A stretch of 44,104 bases of DNA from JAISGQ01 sp045604155 (GCA_045604155.1 JAZUNN010000022.1:1-44104), one strand, 5' to 3'; counted from the first letter of the stretch, positions 1 to 8,437 are shown. Notes: generated by a model not told the origin, from the sequence alone. Program-made: numbers and translations.

Positions 1-1
1 T

Positions 2-379
2 ATGCTATTTTATATTTATATTTTAGGATATATACCTTCCGAAACACCTATGAAATCCGGTTTTGATATTGTTCTTGAGTTTCTTCTCTGCTTTCTCGGT
101 ATTGCCGCTTCAGAAGAATATCTGTTCAGAATAGTTTTCTATAATCGTTTCCTTATCCTCACAAATAACAAACTGATTACCATTCTGCTTTCTTCCCTAA
201 TTTTCGGTCTTGTTCACTTCTCTTATGGTATTGAGTGGATCATTATTTCAACAATTTTCGGTCTTTTCCTTTCCTCTGCCCGCACTCTGCTCAAGCACTG
301 CAGCATTATTTCCCTTATAATTGCACACGGTATGTTTGATTTTCTTATCAACTATATCGCCAATTTTGTAAACTTCTGA
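2..379 (+). CDS. CPBP-family intramembrane metalloprotease, C-terminal part
   Basis: This is the C-terminal part of a multi-pass membrane protein whose upstream portion probably lies outside the window. Three CPBP (Abi/Rce1-like) motifs occur in order: an EExxxR motif (EEYLFR, about residues 38-43), an FxxxH motif (FGLVHF, about 69-74) and a C-terminal histidine segment (HGMFDF, about 109-114), all within hydrophobic helices. In characterised family members these Glu and His residues form the metal site of a membrane protease, and some members give bacteriocin immunity or process lipoproteins. The substrate here is unknown. The first Met at base 2 may be internal, because family members are usually 200-300 residues long. 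Confidence 0.8.
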   Translation: MLFYIYILGYIPSETPMKSGFDIVLEFLLCFLGIAASEEYLFRIVFYNRFLILTNNKLITILLSSLIFGLVHFSYGIEWIIISTIFGLFLSSARTLLKHCSIISLIIAHGMFDFLINYIANFVNF

Positions 380-383
380 AATC

Positions 384-421
384 AGCAAACCCGCTCGACA
401 ACGCATTGTCGTTCTGCTTTT
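384..421 (+). terminator. Hairpin between the CPBP and glnA genes
   Basis: An inverted repeat (CGACAA at 396-401, TTGTCG at 406-411) sits between two convergent genes. Outer bases (AGCA at 384-387, TGCT near 415-418) may extend it, and TTTT follows on the plus strand. It may end transcripts from both sides. The stem is short, so confidence is moderate. Confidence 0.45.
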
Positions 422-428
422 ATTGATA

Positions 429-1853
429 TTAGAGATCGTAATAAAGTCCGAATTCTGCGGGGTGAGGGATCTGATTGACCTTTGCAGCTTCTTTTCTTCT
501 CTTTGCGACCCAGATTTCAAGGAGCTTCTCGGGGAATACTCCGCCTGCGGTGAGGTAGTCGTGGTCAGCTTCAAGAGCATCAAGAGCTTCGTCAAGAGTC
601 TTGGGAAGTCCCTGAATCTTCTTCTGCTCCTCGGGAGAGAGTTTGTAGAGGTTGAAGTCGAAGGGTCCCCAGCCATTTGCCTCGGGATCGATCTTGTTCT
701 TTATACCGTCAAGACCTGCCATGAGGATTGCAGCGTATGCATAGTAAGGATTGCAGGTTGCATCGGGGTTTCTGAGCTCGAAGCGCTTATCCTTGGGTGC
801 CTTTGCATATGCAGGGATTCTGATGACGGCGCTGCGGTTTGAAGTTGCGTAACCGATGGTTACGGGTGCCTCAAAGCCGGGAACAAGGCGCTTGAAGGAG
901 TTGGTGGAGGGGTTTGTGAATGCACAGATGGAGGGGCAGTGCTTGAGAAGTCCGCCGATGAACCAGTGTGCTTCCTGAGAAAGACCCGAATAGCCGTTCT
1001 CATCGTAGAAAATGGGGTTGCCGTCCTTCTTTAAGAGCATATGAACGTGCATACCGTTTCCTGCCTCGCCTGCGATGGGCTTGGGCATAAAGGTTGCAGT
1101 CTTGCCTGCTGCGACAGCTTCGTTCTTGATGACATACTTGATTATCATGGTCTTGTCAGCCATATCGACCATATCGCCAAGCTCAACCTCGATCTCAAGC
1201 TGACCGGGGCCGCCTACTTCATGGTGATGATACTTTACATCTACACCCCAGTCGTTGAGGGTCATGCACATCTTGGAGCGGAGAGAATATGTAATATCCT
1301 GAGGAGCAGCAATATGGTAACCGCCCTTGAGGGGTACCTGATAGCCGTTGCTCTCGTACTTGGTGTTCCATACTGCCTGCTGAGTGTCAACAGAGTAGGA
1401 TACGCAGTTGGGGCTGGTCTCATAGCTTACATTGTCAAGAAGGTGGAATTCAAACTCAGGTCCGATGATCATTTCATCAGCGATGCCTTCGCTTCTCATG
1501 TATGCCATTGCAGCCTTTGCAACGTTTCTGGGATACTGATCAAAAGGCTTGTTCTCATCCTTGCCGATGGAGCATACATCGCCCATCATTGTAAGGGTTG
1601 TGATCTCTACAAAAGGATCGATATGTGCGGTCTCAATATTGGGAATGAAGACCATGTCACTCTTTTCTACTGCTGCATAGCCGTAGTTGGAGCCGTCAAA
1701 ACCGATGCCGTACTTTATTGTATCATCGGTGAATCTTTCTGCGGGGATTGTAAGATGACGCCAACGGCCATCAAGGTCGATCATTTTAAAGTCGATCATT
1801 TTGATGTCATTTTCTTTGCAGAAATTCTGGACATCGCTTACTGTCTTAAGCAT
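429..1853 (-). CDS. glnA: Glutamine synthetase, type I
   Basis: Cytoplasmic enzyme that makes glutamine from glutamate, ammonia and ATP; the central ammonia-assimilation step. The 474-residue protein has the GSI layout: an N-terminal beta-grasp with an IGFDGSNYGY-type loop, the catalytic GPEFEF segment, the HHHEVGGPGQLEIE segment, the GNGMHVH motif and the NRSAVIRIP active-site stretch. The C-terminus (PHPAEFGLYYDL) and the loop NLYKLSPEE with Tyr403 resemble the GSI-beta subclass, where this Tyr can be adenylylated. Most Firmicutes carry the shorter alpha type. A good ribosome-binding site (GGAGG at 1862-1866) supports the ATG at 1853. The gene is convergent with the CPBP gene and follows sigE on the same strand across a 112-bp gap that holds a TTGACA (1916-1921) but no convincing -10. 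Confidence 0.95.
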   Translation of the reverse strand: MLKTVSDVQNFCKENDIKMIDFKMIDLDGRWRHLTIPAERFTDDTIKYGIGFDGSNYGYAAVEKSDMVFIPNIETAHIDPFVEITTLTMMGDVCSIGKDENKPFDQYPRNVAKAAMAYMRSEGIADEMIIGPEFEFHLLDNVSYETSPNCVSYSVDTQQAVWNTKYESNGYQVPLKGGYHIAAPQDITYSLRSKMCMTLNDWGVDVKYHHHEVGGPGQLEIEVELGDMVDMADKTMIIKYVIKNEAVAAGKTATFMPKPIAGEAGNGMHVHMLLKKDGNPIFYDENGYSGLSQEAHWFIGGLLKHCPSICAFTNPSTNSFKRLVPGFEAPVTIGYATSNRSAVIRIPAYAKAPKDKRFELRNPDATCNPYYAYAAILMAGLDGIKNKIDPEANGWGPFDFNLYKLSPEEQKKIQGLPKTLDEALDALEADHDYLTAGGVFPEKLLEIWVAKRRKEAAKVNQIPHPAEFGLYYDL

Positions 1854-1965
1854 TTTTATCGCCTCCGGAAGTTTTTGGATTATGCCTTAATTATTTTCTT
1901 CCTTTTGTGCGATTTTGTCAATATTTTCCCAATAAAGCAGCATCAATATTTACAATTTATTCATA

Positions 1966-2682
1966 TCAGCCCGTTTTCTCAAGCTCTCCTTTAAGCTGTT
2001 CCACTATTCTTTTTTCGAGGCGGGATATATATGACTGGGATATATCGAGCATATCCGCTACCTCTTTCTGTGTATGAGGTTTTACTCCGAAAAGGCCGAA
2101 ACGCATTGCCATTATCGTTCTTTCTCTGTCTCCCAGCTCATAAACCGCTTTCCTTAACTGCTCACGTTCCGACTCTGTTTCCATGTCACGGCTTATAATA
2201 TCAGGATCTGAGCCAAGGATATCAGAAAGAAGAAGTTCGTTTCCGTCCCAGTCAATATTAAGAGGTTCATCTATCGAGATTTCCATTTTGAGCTGATTGT
2301 TTTTTCTGAGAAACATTAGAATTTCATTTTCTATGCAGCGGGAGGCATAGGTTGCAAGCTTTATATTGCGTGCTGGGCTGAATGTATTTACTGCTTTTAT
2401 AAGTCCGATAGTGCCGATGGATATGAGGTCTTCGAGCCCTGCTCCGCTGTTTTCAAATTTCCTGGCTATGTAAACAACAAGGCGGAGATTATGTGTTATA
2501 AGAGGCTCACGTGCGCTTTCATCACCGCTTTCGATGCGCTCAAATATCTTTGCCTCCTCTTCCTTTTCAAGCGGCGGCGGCAGGCTTTCCGCTCCGTTTA
2601 TATATTCAATCTGTTTTTCCCCGAAAAGCAGATTATACAGCCGTATTTTCATCTTCTGTACCGTTTCATGCAGCTTTATCAT
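1966..2682 (-). CDS. sigE: Sporulation sigma factor SigE precursor
   Basis: Mother-cell RNA polymerase sigma factor of early sporulation, made as inactive pro-SigE. The 238-residue sequence closely matches Bacillus SigE: a basic pro-sequence of about 25 residues, then INGAESLPPPL, region 2 (RLVVYIARKFEN, DLISIGTIGLIKAVNTF, IKLATYASRCIENEILMFLR), the NIDWDGNELLLSDILG linker, and region 4 with the helix-turn-helix DISQSYISRLEKRI. The pro-sequence is the expected target of SpoIIGA, encoded just upstream. The AAGGAG ribosome-binding site overlaps the end of spoIIGA (14-bp gap), which points to co-transcription. This gene is strong evidence that the organism makes endospores. Confidence 0.96.
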   Translation of the reverse strand: MIKLHETVQKMKIRLYNLLFGEKQIEYINGAESLPPPLEKEEEAKIFERIESGDESAREPLITHNLRLVVYIARKFENSGAGLEDLISIGTIGLIKAVNTFSPARNIKLATYASRCIENEILMFLRKNNQLKMEISIDEPLNIDWDGNELLLSDILGSDPDIISRDMETESEREQLRKAVYELGDRERTIMAMRFGLFGVKPHTQKEVADMLDISQSYISRLEKRIVEQLKGELEKTG

Positions 2683-2696
2683 TGTTTTCTCCTTTT

Positions 2697-3530
2697 TCAG
2701 ATTATATCAGGATTGATGAGAGCAGGAACTTCACTTTCTCTGTCTGCAACAGCTATGTAGACGTTTCCCGTTTCGATCCTTTCTCCGTTTCTCTCCACAG
2801 TTATGCTGTCAGGCATGAATCCCATCAGCAATCCATTCCCACCCACACTTGTATACGGTATGACTCTAAGTTTTGCGGACGGTGTAAAACCTGTATTTCT
2901 AATGCTCTTTATTTCGTCGGGCATGAGATTATTGATCTGTTTTTCATTGACTACAACCACAGGAAGACCTGAAAAAGGCTCCGTCAGAGTATTGCCCGTA
3001 TCCAGCAGTGCATCCATTGTCACACTCCTTCCTTTGCTGTTTACTGTCAGGCGGCAAAGACTGTTGCGTCGGTTTTTGCCGCCTGCAAATTTTGAGCAGA
3101 GTGAAAGGAGCATATAACATACAAGTGTAAGAAATATCAGAGTTACAGGCGAAATATCCATATATACGGAAAAGTTGGACACAGCAACGTTATTTGTTGA
3201 CATAATATTTTTAATTCCTATCATTGCTCCTGCAAATCCAAAGGTTACCGCTGTCAGAACACCTGTTATTCTGAAAAACATTTTCTTTGTTTTAATTTCA
3301 AATGCAATTATAGTCATAACCGTTACTGTTATGAGTTTTATGGCGATACTAAAAAACACATTCGGGATTTCCAGCAGTATTGAGCATGATGCAGCTGCCC
3401 CGAAAAGTGATGATAATACCAGCCTTGTCCGCACTATCCGACAGGCAGAAACCTTTGCTGCAACTGCAAGCAACAAATAATTTATGTAAACATTTACTCC
3501 TATCAGGACGTCGAGATATATTGTCTGCAT
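2697..3530 (-). CDS. spoIIGA: SpoIIGA, aspartic protease that activates pro-SigE
   Basis: Membrane protease that removes the SigE pro-sequence after septation, triggered by SpoIIR from the forespore. The N-terminal half (residues 1 to about 145) is strongly hydrophobic with about five membrane segments. The soluble C-terminal half carries the aspartic-protease motif LLDTGNTLTEP with the catalytic Asp at about residue 177. At 277 residues it is somewhat shorter than the Bacillus protein (about 309) and stops soon after the ALINPDII segment. The start at 3530 has an AGGTGA ribosome-binding site. A TATAAT-like -10 lies at 3555-3560 on the minus strand. The pairing with sigE is the classic spoIIG operon. 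Confidence 0.94.
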   Translation of the reverse strand: MQTIYLDVLIGVNVYINYLLLAVAAKVSACRIVRTRLVLSSLFGAAASCSILLEIPNVFFSIAIKLITVTVMTIIAFEIKTKKMFFRITGVLTAVTFGFAGAMIGIKNIMSTNNVAVSNFSVYMDISPVTLIFLTLVCYMLLSLCSKFAGGKNRRNSLCRLTVNSKGRSVTMDALLDTGNTLTEPFSGLPVVVVNEKQINNLMPDEIKSIRNTGFTPSAKLRVIPYTSVGGNGLLMGFMPDSITVERNGERIETGNVYIAVADRESEVPALINPDII

Positions 3531-3691
3531 TCATTCACCTCCCAGCTGATGCTTATTATATTACCCGAGCGGTGAAATTAAGGTCGGAATACAAATGGTG
3601 AAAATTGATGTCAGAGGATTTTTTTGCTTTTTCACGGTCGGTGCGGCAAATAAATTACCGTATAAACAGATTATGCGTCGGTTATAAAATC

Positions 3692-3720
3692 AAAACACGG
3701 GTGCAATGCACCCGTGTTTT
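3692..3720 (-). terminator. Terminator of the mazF-like gene
   Basis: Near-perfect inverted repeat with arms AAAACACGGGTGC and GCACCCGTGTTTT around a 3-base loop. It begins at the stop codon of the toxin gene and ends in a U-run when read on the minus strand. It can fold in both directions but mainly serves the minus-strand gene. Confidence 0.85.
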
Positions 3721-4082
3721 CAGGCTTCTTTTGTTGTACTGTTAAGTCCAAAGCTGATGGAAATTGCCTTATCAACTCTGTTCATTACGTTTTCTTCAAG
3801 TCTGCCCATGCATTCACGCAATCTGCGTTTGTCAAGGGTCCGTATCTGTTCAAGCAGCACAATGGAATCCCGCTGAAGACCGCACTCGTAGGATGATACC
3901 GTTATATGAGTCGGCAGGCTGGTTTTCTCCGTCTGGCTGGTTATGGCTGCTGCTATTACTGTCGGGCTGTATTTGTTGCCCACGTCGTTCTGAACTATAA
4001 GTACCGGTCTGATTCCTCCCTGTTCCGAACCGACGACCGGACTTAAATCGGCATAGAATATATCTCCCCGTCTTACTGTCAT
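3720..4082 (-). CDS. MazF/NdoA (PemK)-family endoribonuclease toxin
   Basis: Sequence-specific mRNA interferase of the MazF/PemK fold, 120 residues. The N-terminus RRGDIFYADLSPVVGSEQGG followed by RPVLIVQND is the family signature, and the VIAAAITSQ, LPTHI and LLEQIRTLDK segments match EndoA/NdoA of Gram-positive bacteria. These toxins cut RNA at short motifs and are held by a small ribbon-helix-helix antitoxin that is normally encoded directly upstream, often behind alanine racemase. Here no antitoxin ORF is visible in the 240 bases upstream; the next gene is an XRE regulator on the same strand. The gene therefore looks solitary in this window. Confidence 0.9.
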   Translation of the reverse strand: MTVRRGDIFYADLSPVVGSEQGGIRPVLIVQNDVGNKYSPTVIAAAITSQTEKTSLPTHITVSSYECGLQRDSIVLLEQIRTLDKRRLRECMGRLEENVMNRVDKAISISFGLNSTTKEA

Positions 4083-4272
4083 TTTACTTTCACGCTCCGT
4101 TGCATTTATTACCGTGTCGGCACTATTAGGATTGCCTGATTTTCTCTTTTCATTCGGTGCCGTTATTATATTTTATGCAGGGAGCGTTCTTGGTGCTTGG
4201 ATTTGAAGCAAAAAAGAAAGTGCCTATAAACATTGTTTCGATATACTCAACGGACATTCCACTCTTTGCTTT

Positions 4273-4323
4273 TCCACCTCATCAGTCACTTCGTGACAGC
4301 TTCCCCTCAAGGGGAAGCCTTTG
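4273..4323. repeat. Intergenic double-hairpin repeat
   Basis: Two adjacent hairpins are visible: GTCAC-TTC-GTGAC (4285-4297) and TTCCCC-TCAA-GGGGAA (4301-4316), ending in GCCTTT. From memory it resembles a dispersed intergenic repeat common in gut Clostridia; this is recognition, not a search result. It abuts the end of the XRE gene and forms one edge of an AT-rich module. Confidence 0.55.
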
Positions 4324-4324
4324 A

Positions 4325-4552
4325 TCAGTCTCTGAAATCAAATAAATCTTTAGGTGTGACATGAAGCACCTCACAAAGCTTAAACACAACATCGAATGAT
4401 ACTCCGACATTTCCTAATTCAATGGCACTTATATGGCTTCTGTCGATGTCCACAAGCTCTGCTAATTGAAGCTGAGTAAGTTTTTCTCTTTTTCTGTAAT
4501 ACACTACATTTAAACCAAATTTTTCGTAAAGTGGCTTGTACTGCGGCTTCAT
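4325..4552 (-). CDS. XRE/Cro-family DNA-binding regulator
   Basis: A 75-residue protein that is essentially one helix-turn-helix domain. The segment LTQLQLAELVDIDRSHISAIE (about residues 25-45) is the scanning/recognition helix pair of Cro/C1-type regulators, and the tail VLHVTPKDLFDF is typical of the family. The start at 4552 is supported by a GAGGTGA ribosome-binding site. The gene is divergent from a membrane TPR protein 145 bp away. A palindrome overlapping that gene's -35 box (4626-4639) is a candidate operator, so it probably represses its neighbour and perhaps itself. Base composition is more AT-rich than the core genes around it. Confidence 0.85.
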   Translation of the reverse strand: MKPQYKPLYEKFGLNVVYYRKREKLTQLQLAELVDIDRSHISAIELGNVGVSFDVVFKLCEVLHVTPKDLFDFRD

Positions 4553-4625
4553 ATATAAATCACCTCAGTAATATTGTAGTTGCCGATATCGCACGGTTAA
4601 ACCTTGTGTAAGTAGCGTGATGTTG

Positions 4626-4654
4626 TTGACACAAGTCAAAATATGTGTTACAGT
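4626..4654 (+). promoter_or_regulatory. Sigma-A promoter with candidate XRE operator
   Basis: TTGACA (4626-4631), a 17-base spacer and TACAGT (4649-4654) form a good housekeeping promoter for the TPR gene. The -35 box is the left half of the palindrome TTGAC-ACAA-GTCAA (4626-4639), a plausible repressor site for the divergent XRE protein. Confidence 0.6.
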
Positions 4655-4696
4655 GTAATTGCCACTACTCAAGTAAATTTAAAGGAGAGAAAACAA

Positions 4697-5758
4697 ATGG
4701 ATAACAACGAACATCACAAACATTGTCAGAAATCTGCAAACGAGCATACATACTCCCCTGCAAACGAAGACTTGGAGGAATCAGTTGAATCTGTAAGCCA
4801 AAACCAAAATTTCATCAAAAACTTAGTCAATAAATTCAATTCTATGGAAAACGTAAAAATAGGCAAATTTAAAATAAGCAAAAAAGCTTTTGTAATTATC
4901 TCCTCCTCTTTTCTTGCTTCTATCATTGCCTTGATAACACTTTTTACTATTATTTGTTCACCAAGCGACTACAATAAAGCTGTTGCTTTATTTAATAACG
5001 GCAAATACTCAGAAGCCAAAACAGCTTTTATGGCACTGGATAACAATGATAAAAGTGCTGAAATGATCATAAAATGCGATTATCACCTTGGACTTGAAGC
5101 ATTTGAAAATGAAGAATACGCAAAAGCCTCAGGTTATTTCAAAGCCGCTGCAGACTATAGTAATTCTAAAGAAAAGTTGAGAGATTGCGGCTATTTCCTT
5201 ATCAAGAAACTTGTGCTGTCCTCCTCCAACAACTCAATTGTAATGAAAACCTCAGCTGATTCAGATTCGAATTATATTTACTCCGCCGCATGCAATAAAG
5301 ACGAAGACGGAAATTTGATAAACTCCTTATCTTTCTACAGTATCGAAACAATTTCAAACTTCGCAACAGGACAAAGCAGTATTATCCTTACTGTTAATCT
5401 TGATAATTACTCAATTATTGGAACACGATATGACAAAAATGATGCCTATCGTTTTAGCTACGGTGGACATATATATTCATCTCCTGCAAGCTACTCGCTT
5501 GAGAATCTTAAAATCGATCCAACAAAATTCAACGGCTATACCAGTGGCTCGACTGCCGAAAACTCCAAAGATGAGTTTATTGTATACGGCACTGAACTTA
5601 TTTCATTTGATTCGTCTAATGGCACAAATCGCACTCGCAACTATCAAAAGCATACTGTCGAAGAAATGAGGGTTCTGTTGCTTGTAGTCGAAGATTATCT
5701 GACAAGCATTGGTTATGCCGGTGATCTTTCTGATTTAGGATTTACTGCTATTTCATAA
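4697..5758 (+). CDS. Membrane-anchored TPR-repeat protein of unknown function
   Basis: Product of 353 residues starting at the ATG at 4697, chosen because AAAGGAGAG lies just ahead; an in-frame ATG 54 bases upstream has no such site. The first ~70 residues are polar and probably cytoplasmic. One hydrophobic segment follows (VIISSSFLASIIALITLFTI). Two TPR-like helix pairs come next (YNKAVALFNNGKYSEAKTAF and LGLEAFENEEYAKASGYF). The remaining ~200 residues are Ser/Asn-rich, predicted extracellular, with no family I recognise. TPR repeats usually mediate protein contacts. The gene is AT-rich, divergent from an XRE regulator and bracketed by intergenic repeats, which suggests acquired cargo. Confidence 0.75.
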   Translation: MDNNEHHKHCQKSANEHTYSPANEDLEESVESVSQNQNFIKNLVNKFNSMENVKIGKFKISKKAFVIISSSFLASIIALITLFTIICSPSDYNKAVALFNNGKYSEAKTAFMALDNNDKSAEMIIKCDYHLGLEAFENEEYAKASGYFKAAADYSNSKEKLRDCGYFLIKKLVLSSSNNSIVMKTSADSDSNYIYSAACNKDEDGNLINSLSFYSIETISNFATGQSSIILTVNLDNYSIIGTRYDKNDAYRFSYGGHIYSSPASYSLENLKIDPTKFNGYTSGSTAENSKDEFIVYGTELISFDSSNGTNRTRNYQKHTVEEMRVLLLVVEDYLTSIGYAGDLSDLGFTAIS

Positions 5759-5817
5759 ATTATGTAATAATACATTATCACTCACCTTTGGCAAAATTAC
5801 CGACGGTTTCTAAACAT

Positions 5818-5850
5818 TGAGCCTCTGAGCGGACAGCCACAGAGGGCTGT
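5818..5850. repeat. Intergenic hairpin repeat
   Basis: Contains the inverted repeat GGACAGCC-ACAGAG-GGCTGTCC. It resembles a short repeat found between genes in many gut Clostridia (recognition from memory). It forms the right edge of the XRE/TPR module. Confidence 0.5.
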
Positions 5851-5883
5851 CCCTACGATTGGTTCTTGCTTTATTGAAAATGC

Positions 5884-5903
5884 CCCACTGCATATGCAGT
5901 GGG
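5884..5903 (-). terminator. Terminator downstream of ftsH
   Basis: A perfect 20-base palindrome (CCCACTGCAT and its complement) lies 17 bases past the ftsH stop. On the minus strand it is followed by GGCATTTTC. It probably ends the rnj-to-ftsH transcript. Confidence 0.65.
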
Positions 5904-5919
5904 CCATTCTTTGAATGAT

Positions 5920-7812
5920 TTAGAAATCAAAGGAAGTTCTTTCCATGATCTTCTTGAATTCGTCGCCGTCCATCTTTTCGGACTTGATAAGATGTTCTGC
6001 AACTTCGGTAAGCTTTGCCATATTTGCCTTAAGGATATCTGCGGTCTTATTGTAGCAGTTCATTACGATAGATTTGATCTCCTCGTCAATCTGCTGTGCA
6101 ACACTTTCGGAGAAATCCTTGACCTGACCCATGCTTCTGCCGAGGAACACCTCGGAGCCTTCGGAGGAACCGAATGCAATGGGTCCGAGCTTTTCGCTCA
6201 TACCGTACTTTGTGACCATCTCACGAGCCATCTTGGTTGCGCGCTCGATATCGTTGGAAGCGCCTGTGGAGATATCGTCAAGTACAAGAGCCTCTGCAAC
6301 ACGTCCGCCGAGAAGAACGACGATGTCGTTTATCATCTCGCTGCGGATACGATAGGAACGATCCTCCTGAGGAAGCTGAATGGTATAGCCGCCTGCCATA
6401 CCTCTGGGGATAATGGATATCTGATGGACAGGATCAGACTTGCAGAAGTATGCTGCAACTGCGTGACCTGCCTCGTGATATGCGGTGAGCTTCTTTTCCT
6501 TGGGAGTTATGACCTTGGACTTCTTCTCTGTACCTGCAATGACCTTGATGGTTGCTTCTTCGATCTGCTCCTTGGTAATAGCCTTGAGATTCTTTCTGGC
6601 AGCAAGGAGTGCAGCCTCATTGAGAAGATTTTCAAGGTCTGCGCCGGTGAAGCCTGCGGAGCCCTTTGCTACATCGCTGAGATCAACATCGGGAGCAAGG
6701 GGTTTGCCCTTTGCATGAACCTTGAGTATCTCTTCTCTGCCCTTGATATCGGGATATCCTACCATTACCTGACGGTCAAAACGTCCGGGACGGGTAAGTG
6801 CCGGGTCAAGAATGTCGGGACGGTTGGTTGCTGCAATGATGATAACGCCTTCGTTTACTCCGAAGCCGTCCATTTCAACAAGCAGCTGGTTAAGTGTCTG
6901 CTCACGCTCGTCATGTCCGCCGCCGAGACCTGCGCCTCTGTGACGACCGACTGCGTCGATTTCATCGATAAATACGATTGCGGGGGAGTTCTTCTTTGCC
7001 TGGTCAAAAAGGTCACGGACACGGGATGCACCGACACCGACGAACATTTCAACAAAGTCGGAACCGGAAATGGAGAAGAAGGGTACGCCTGCTTCGCCTG
7101 CAACTGCTTTTGCGAGAAGTGTCTTACCTGTACCCGGAGGGCCTACGAGAAGAACGCCCTTGGGAATATGAGCACCAAGCTCATTATACTTCTTGGGATT
7201 CTTGAGGAATTCTACGATTTCGGAAAGTTCTTCCTTCTCTTCGTCTGCACCTGCAACGTCATTGAAGGTTGTCTTTTTCTTCTCATCGTCAACCTTCTTG
7301 TACTTTGCCTTGCCGAAGCTCATGGTCTTGCCATTCTCGCCCATTGCATTGTTCATTCTGCGCATGAAGATGACCCAGAAAAGAACCATGATACCTATGA
7401 GAATGATTGTGGGAAGCCAGCTGATTATCCAGCTCTGCTCCTTCTGAGGCTCGATGTCATAGGGTGCTTTGAGGATAGGATGATCTGAATCACTTGCTCT
7501 GCACTCTTTGAAAAGTTCATCGTAATCGGATTCAAAAAGGCCGATGTTGGGAACCTCATAATTGATTTCCTTGCCCTTTTCCCCCTCTTTCTCGGGAAGG
7601 AGATTTATTGTCAGCTCGCCTGTTTCAAGAGAAAAATTCCAGCTCTCAACAGTTTCTGACTCAGGCTGTGTGTAATCGAAATACTTGAGTATTTCAGAAT
7701 ACTTCATTTCGTCTTTCTTGACATTGTTTGTCAATGTCAGAACCACTGCGATTATTGCAATGGGGATGAGCAGCGCAAATAATAAATTGCGTATACCCTT
7801 TTTATTTTCCAA
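5920..7812 (-). CDS. ftsH: ATP-dependent zinc metalloprotease FtsH
   Basis: Membrane-bound hexameric AAA+ protease that degrades misfolded membrane proteins and short-lived regulators. Domains in order: membrane helix (about residues 10-30), extracytoplasmic domain, second helix (about 130-150), AAA module with Walker A GPPGTGKT (about 225-231), Walker B IVFIDEID, arginine-finger region TRPGRFDRQ, and the M41 protease domain with the zinc motif HEAGH (about 446-450). I chose the TTG at 7812 because AAGGAG sits 8 bases ahead; the GTG at 7821 touches the same site and is too close. It is the last gene of a long minus-strand run, 49 bases after hpt, as in Bacillus tilS-hpt-ftsH. Confidence 0.95.
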   Translation of the reverse strand: MENKKGIRNLLFALLIPIAIIAVVLTLTNNVKKDEMKYSEILKYFDYTQPESETVESWNFSLETGELTINLLPEKEGEKGKEINYEVPNIGLFESDYDELFKECRASDSDHPILKAPYDIEPQKEQSWIISWLPTIILIGIMVLFWVIFMRRMNNAMGENGKTMSFGKAKYKKVDDEKKKTTFNDVAGADEEKEELSEIVEFLKNPKKYNELGAHIPKGVLLVGPPGTGKTLLAKAVAGEAGVPFFSISGSDFVEMFVGVGASRVRDLFDQAKKNSPAIVFIDEIDAVGRHRGAGLGGGHDEREQTLNQLLVEMDGFGVNEGVIIIAATNRPDILDPALTRPGRFDRQVMVGYPDIKGREEILKVHAKGKPLAPDVDLSDVAKGSAGFTGADLENLLNEAALLAARKNLKAITKEQIEEATIKVIAGTEKKSKVITPKEKKLTAYHEAGHAVAAYFCKSDPVHQISIIPRGMAGGYTIQLPQEDRSYRIRSEMINDIVVLLGGRVAEALVLDDISTGASNDIERATKMAREMVTKYGMSEKLGPIAFGSSEGSEVFLGRSMGQVKDFSESVAQQIDEEIKSIVMNCYNKTADILKANMAKLTEVAEHLIKSEKMDGDEFKKIMERTSFDF

Positions 7813-7861
7813 ATTTACCACTCCTTAAAGTCTGGCAGACAATTTATATTATCCCCGTTTT

Positions 7862-8437
7862 TTACTTAGTGTACACAGATTCTTTGAGAATACCTATGTA
7901 AGGAAGATTTCTGTATTTTTCGTCATAATCAAGACCGTAGCCCACCACAAAACCGTCAGGAATCTCACAGCCTACATAATCGGGTACAAGCTCAATTCCT
8001 TCTGCACGATGTGCAGGCTTGTCAAGAAGTGTGCAGATCTTGAGACTTCTGGGATTTCTGTTTCCGAGGAACTTCTTGAGATATGAAAGAGTTCTGCCGG
8101 AGTCGAGAATATCTTCAACAAGCAGCACATCAAACTTTTCAAGTGCACAGTCAAGGTCTTTTACAATCTTTACTACACCTGATGATTTTGTTTCGCTGCC
8201 GTAGCTTGATACAACCATGAATTCTATGCTGCAGGGTATGGTTATCTTTCTCATGAGATCAGCCATTGTGAGTATGGAGCCTTTGAGAATACATACAAGC
8301 AGGAGATTTCTGCCCTCATAGTCACGGCTTATTTCCGCACCTATTCTCTCAAGCATTTCGTCGATTTCTTTTTCATTGAGAAGTATGCTTTCAACATCGC
8401 CATCCATTGAAGTCTTGCTCAATGCGGTTTTGTTCAT
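7862..8437 (-). CDS. hpt: Hypoxanthine phosphoribosyltransferase
   Basis: Purine-salvage enzyme joining hypoxanthine or guanine to PRPP to give IMP or GMP. The PRPP-binding loop LLVEDILDSGRTL is intact, with the two acidic residues before DSGRT. The N-terminal LKGS loop, the VVSSYGSET flap region and the base-contact segment GFVVGYGLDY near the C-terminus also match bacterial HPRTs. Length is 191 residues from the ATG at 8437, against about 180 in Bacillus. The frame is open upstream to a TTG at 8455 inside tilS, but the ATG one base after the tilS stop is the better start. The tilS-hpt-ftsH order is conserved in Firmicutes, where HPRT and TilS have been reported to act together on ftsH expression. 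Confidence 0.94.
   Translation of the reverse strand: MNKTALSKTSMDGDVESILLNEKEIDEMLERIGAEISRDYEGRNLLLVCILKGSILTMADLMRKITIPCSIEFMVVSSYGSETKSSGVVKIVKDLDCALEKFDVLLVEDILDSGRTLSYLKKFLGNRNPRSLKICTLLDKPAHRAEGIELVPDYVGCEIPDGFVVGYGLDYDEKYRNLPYIGILKESVYTK

Noticed and set aside
1041..1994. A 317-residue plus-strand frame opposite glnA
   Set aside because: Shadow of glnA with no ribosome-binding site and an unnatural composition.
5899..7488. A 529-residue plus-strand frame opposite ftsH
   Set aside because: Antisense shadow of ftsH. It is Cys/Leu-rich with no ribosome-binding site and no family match.
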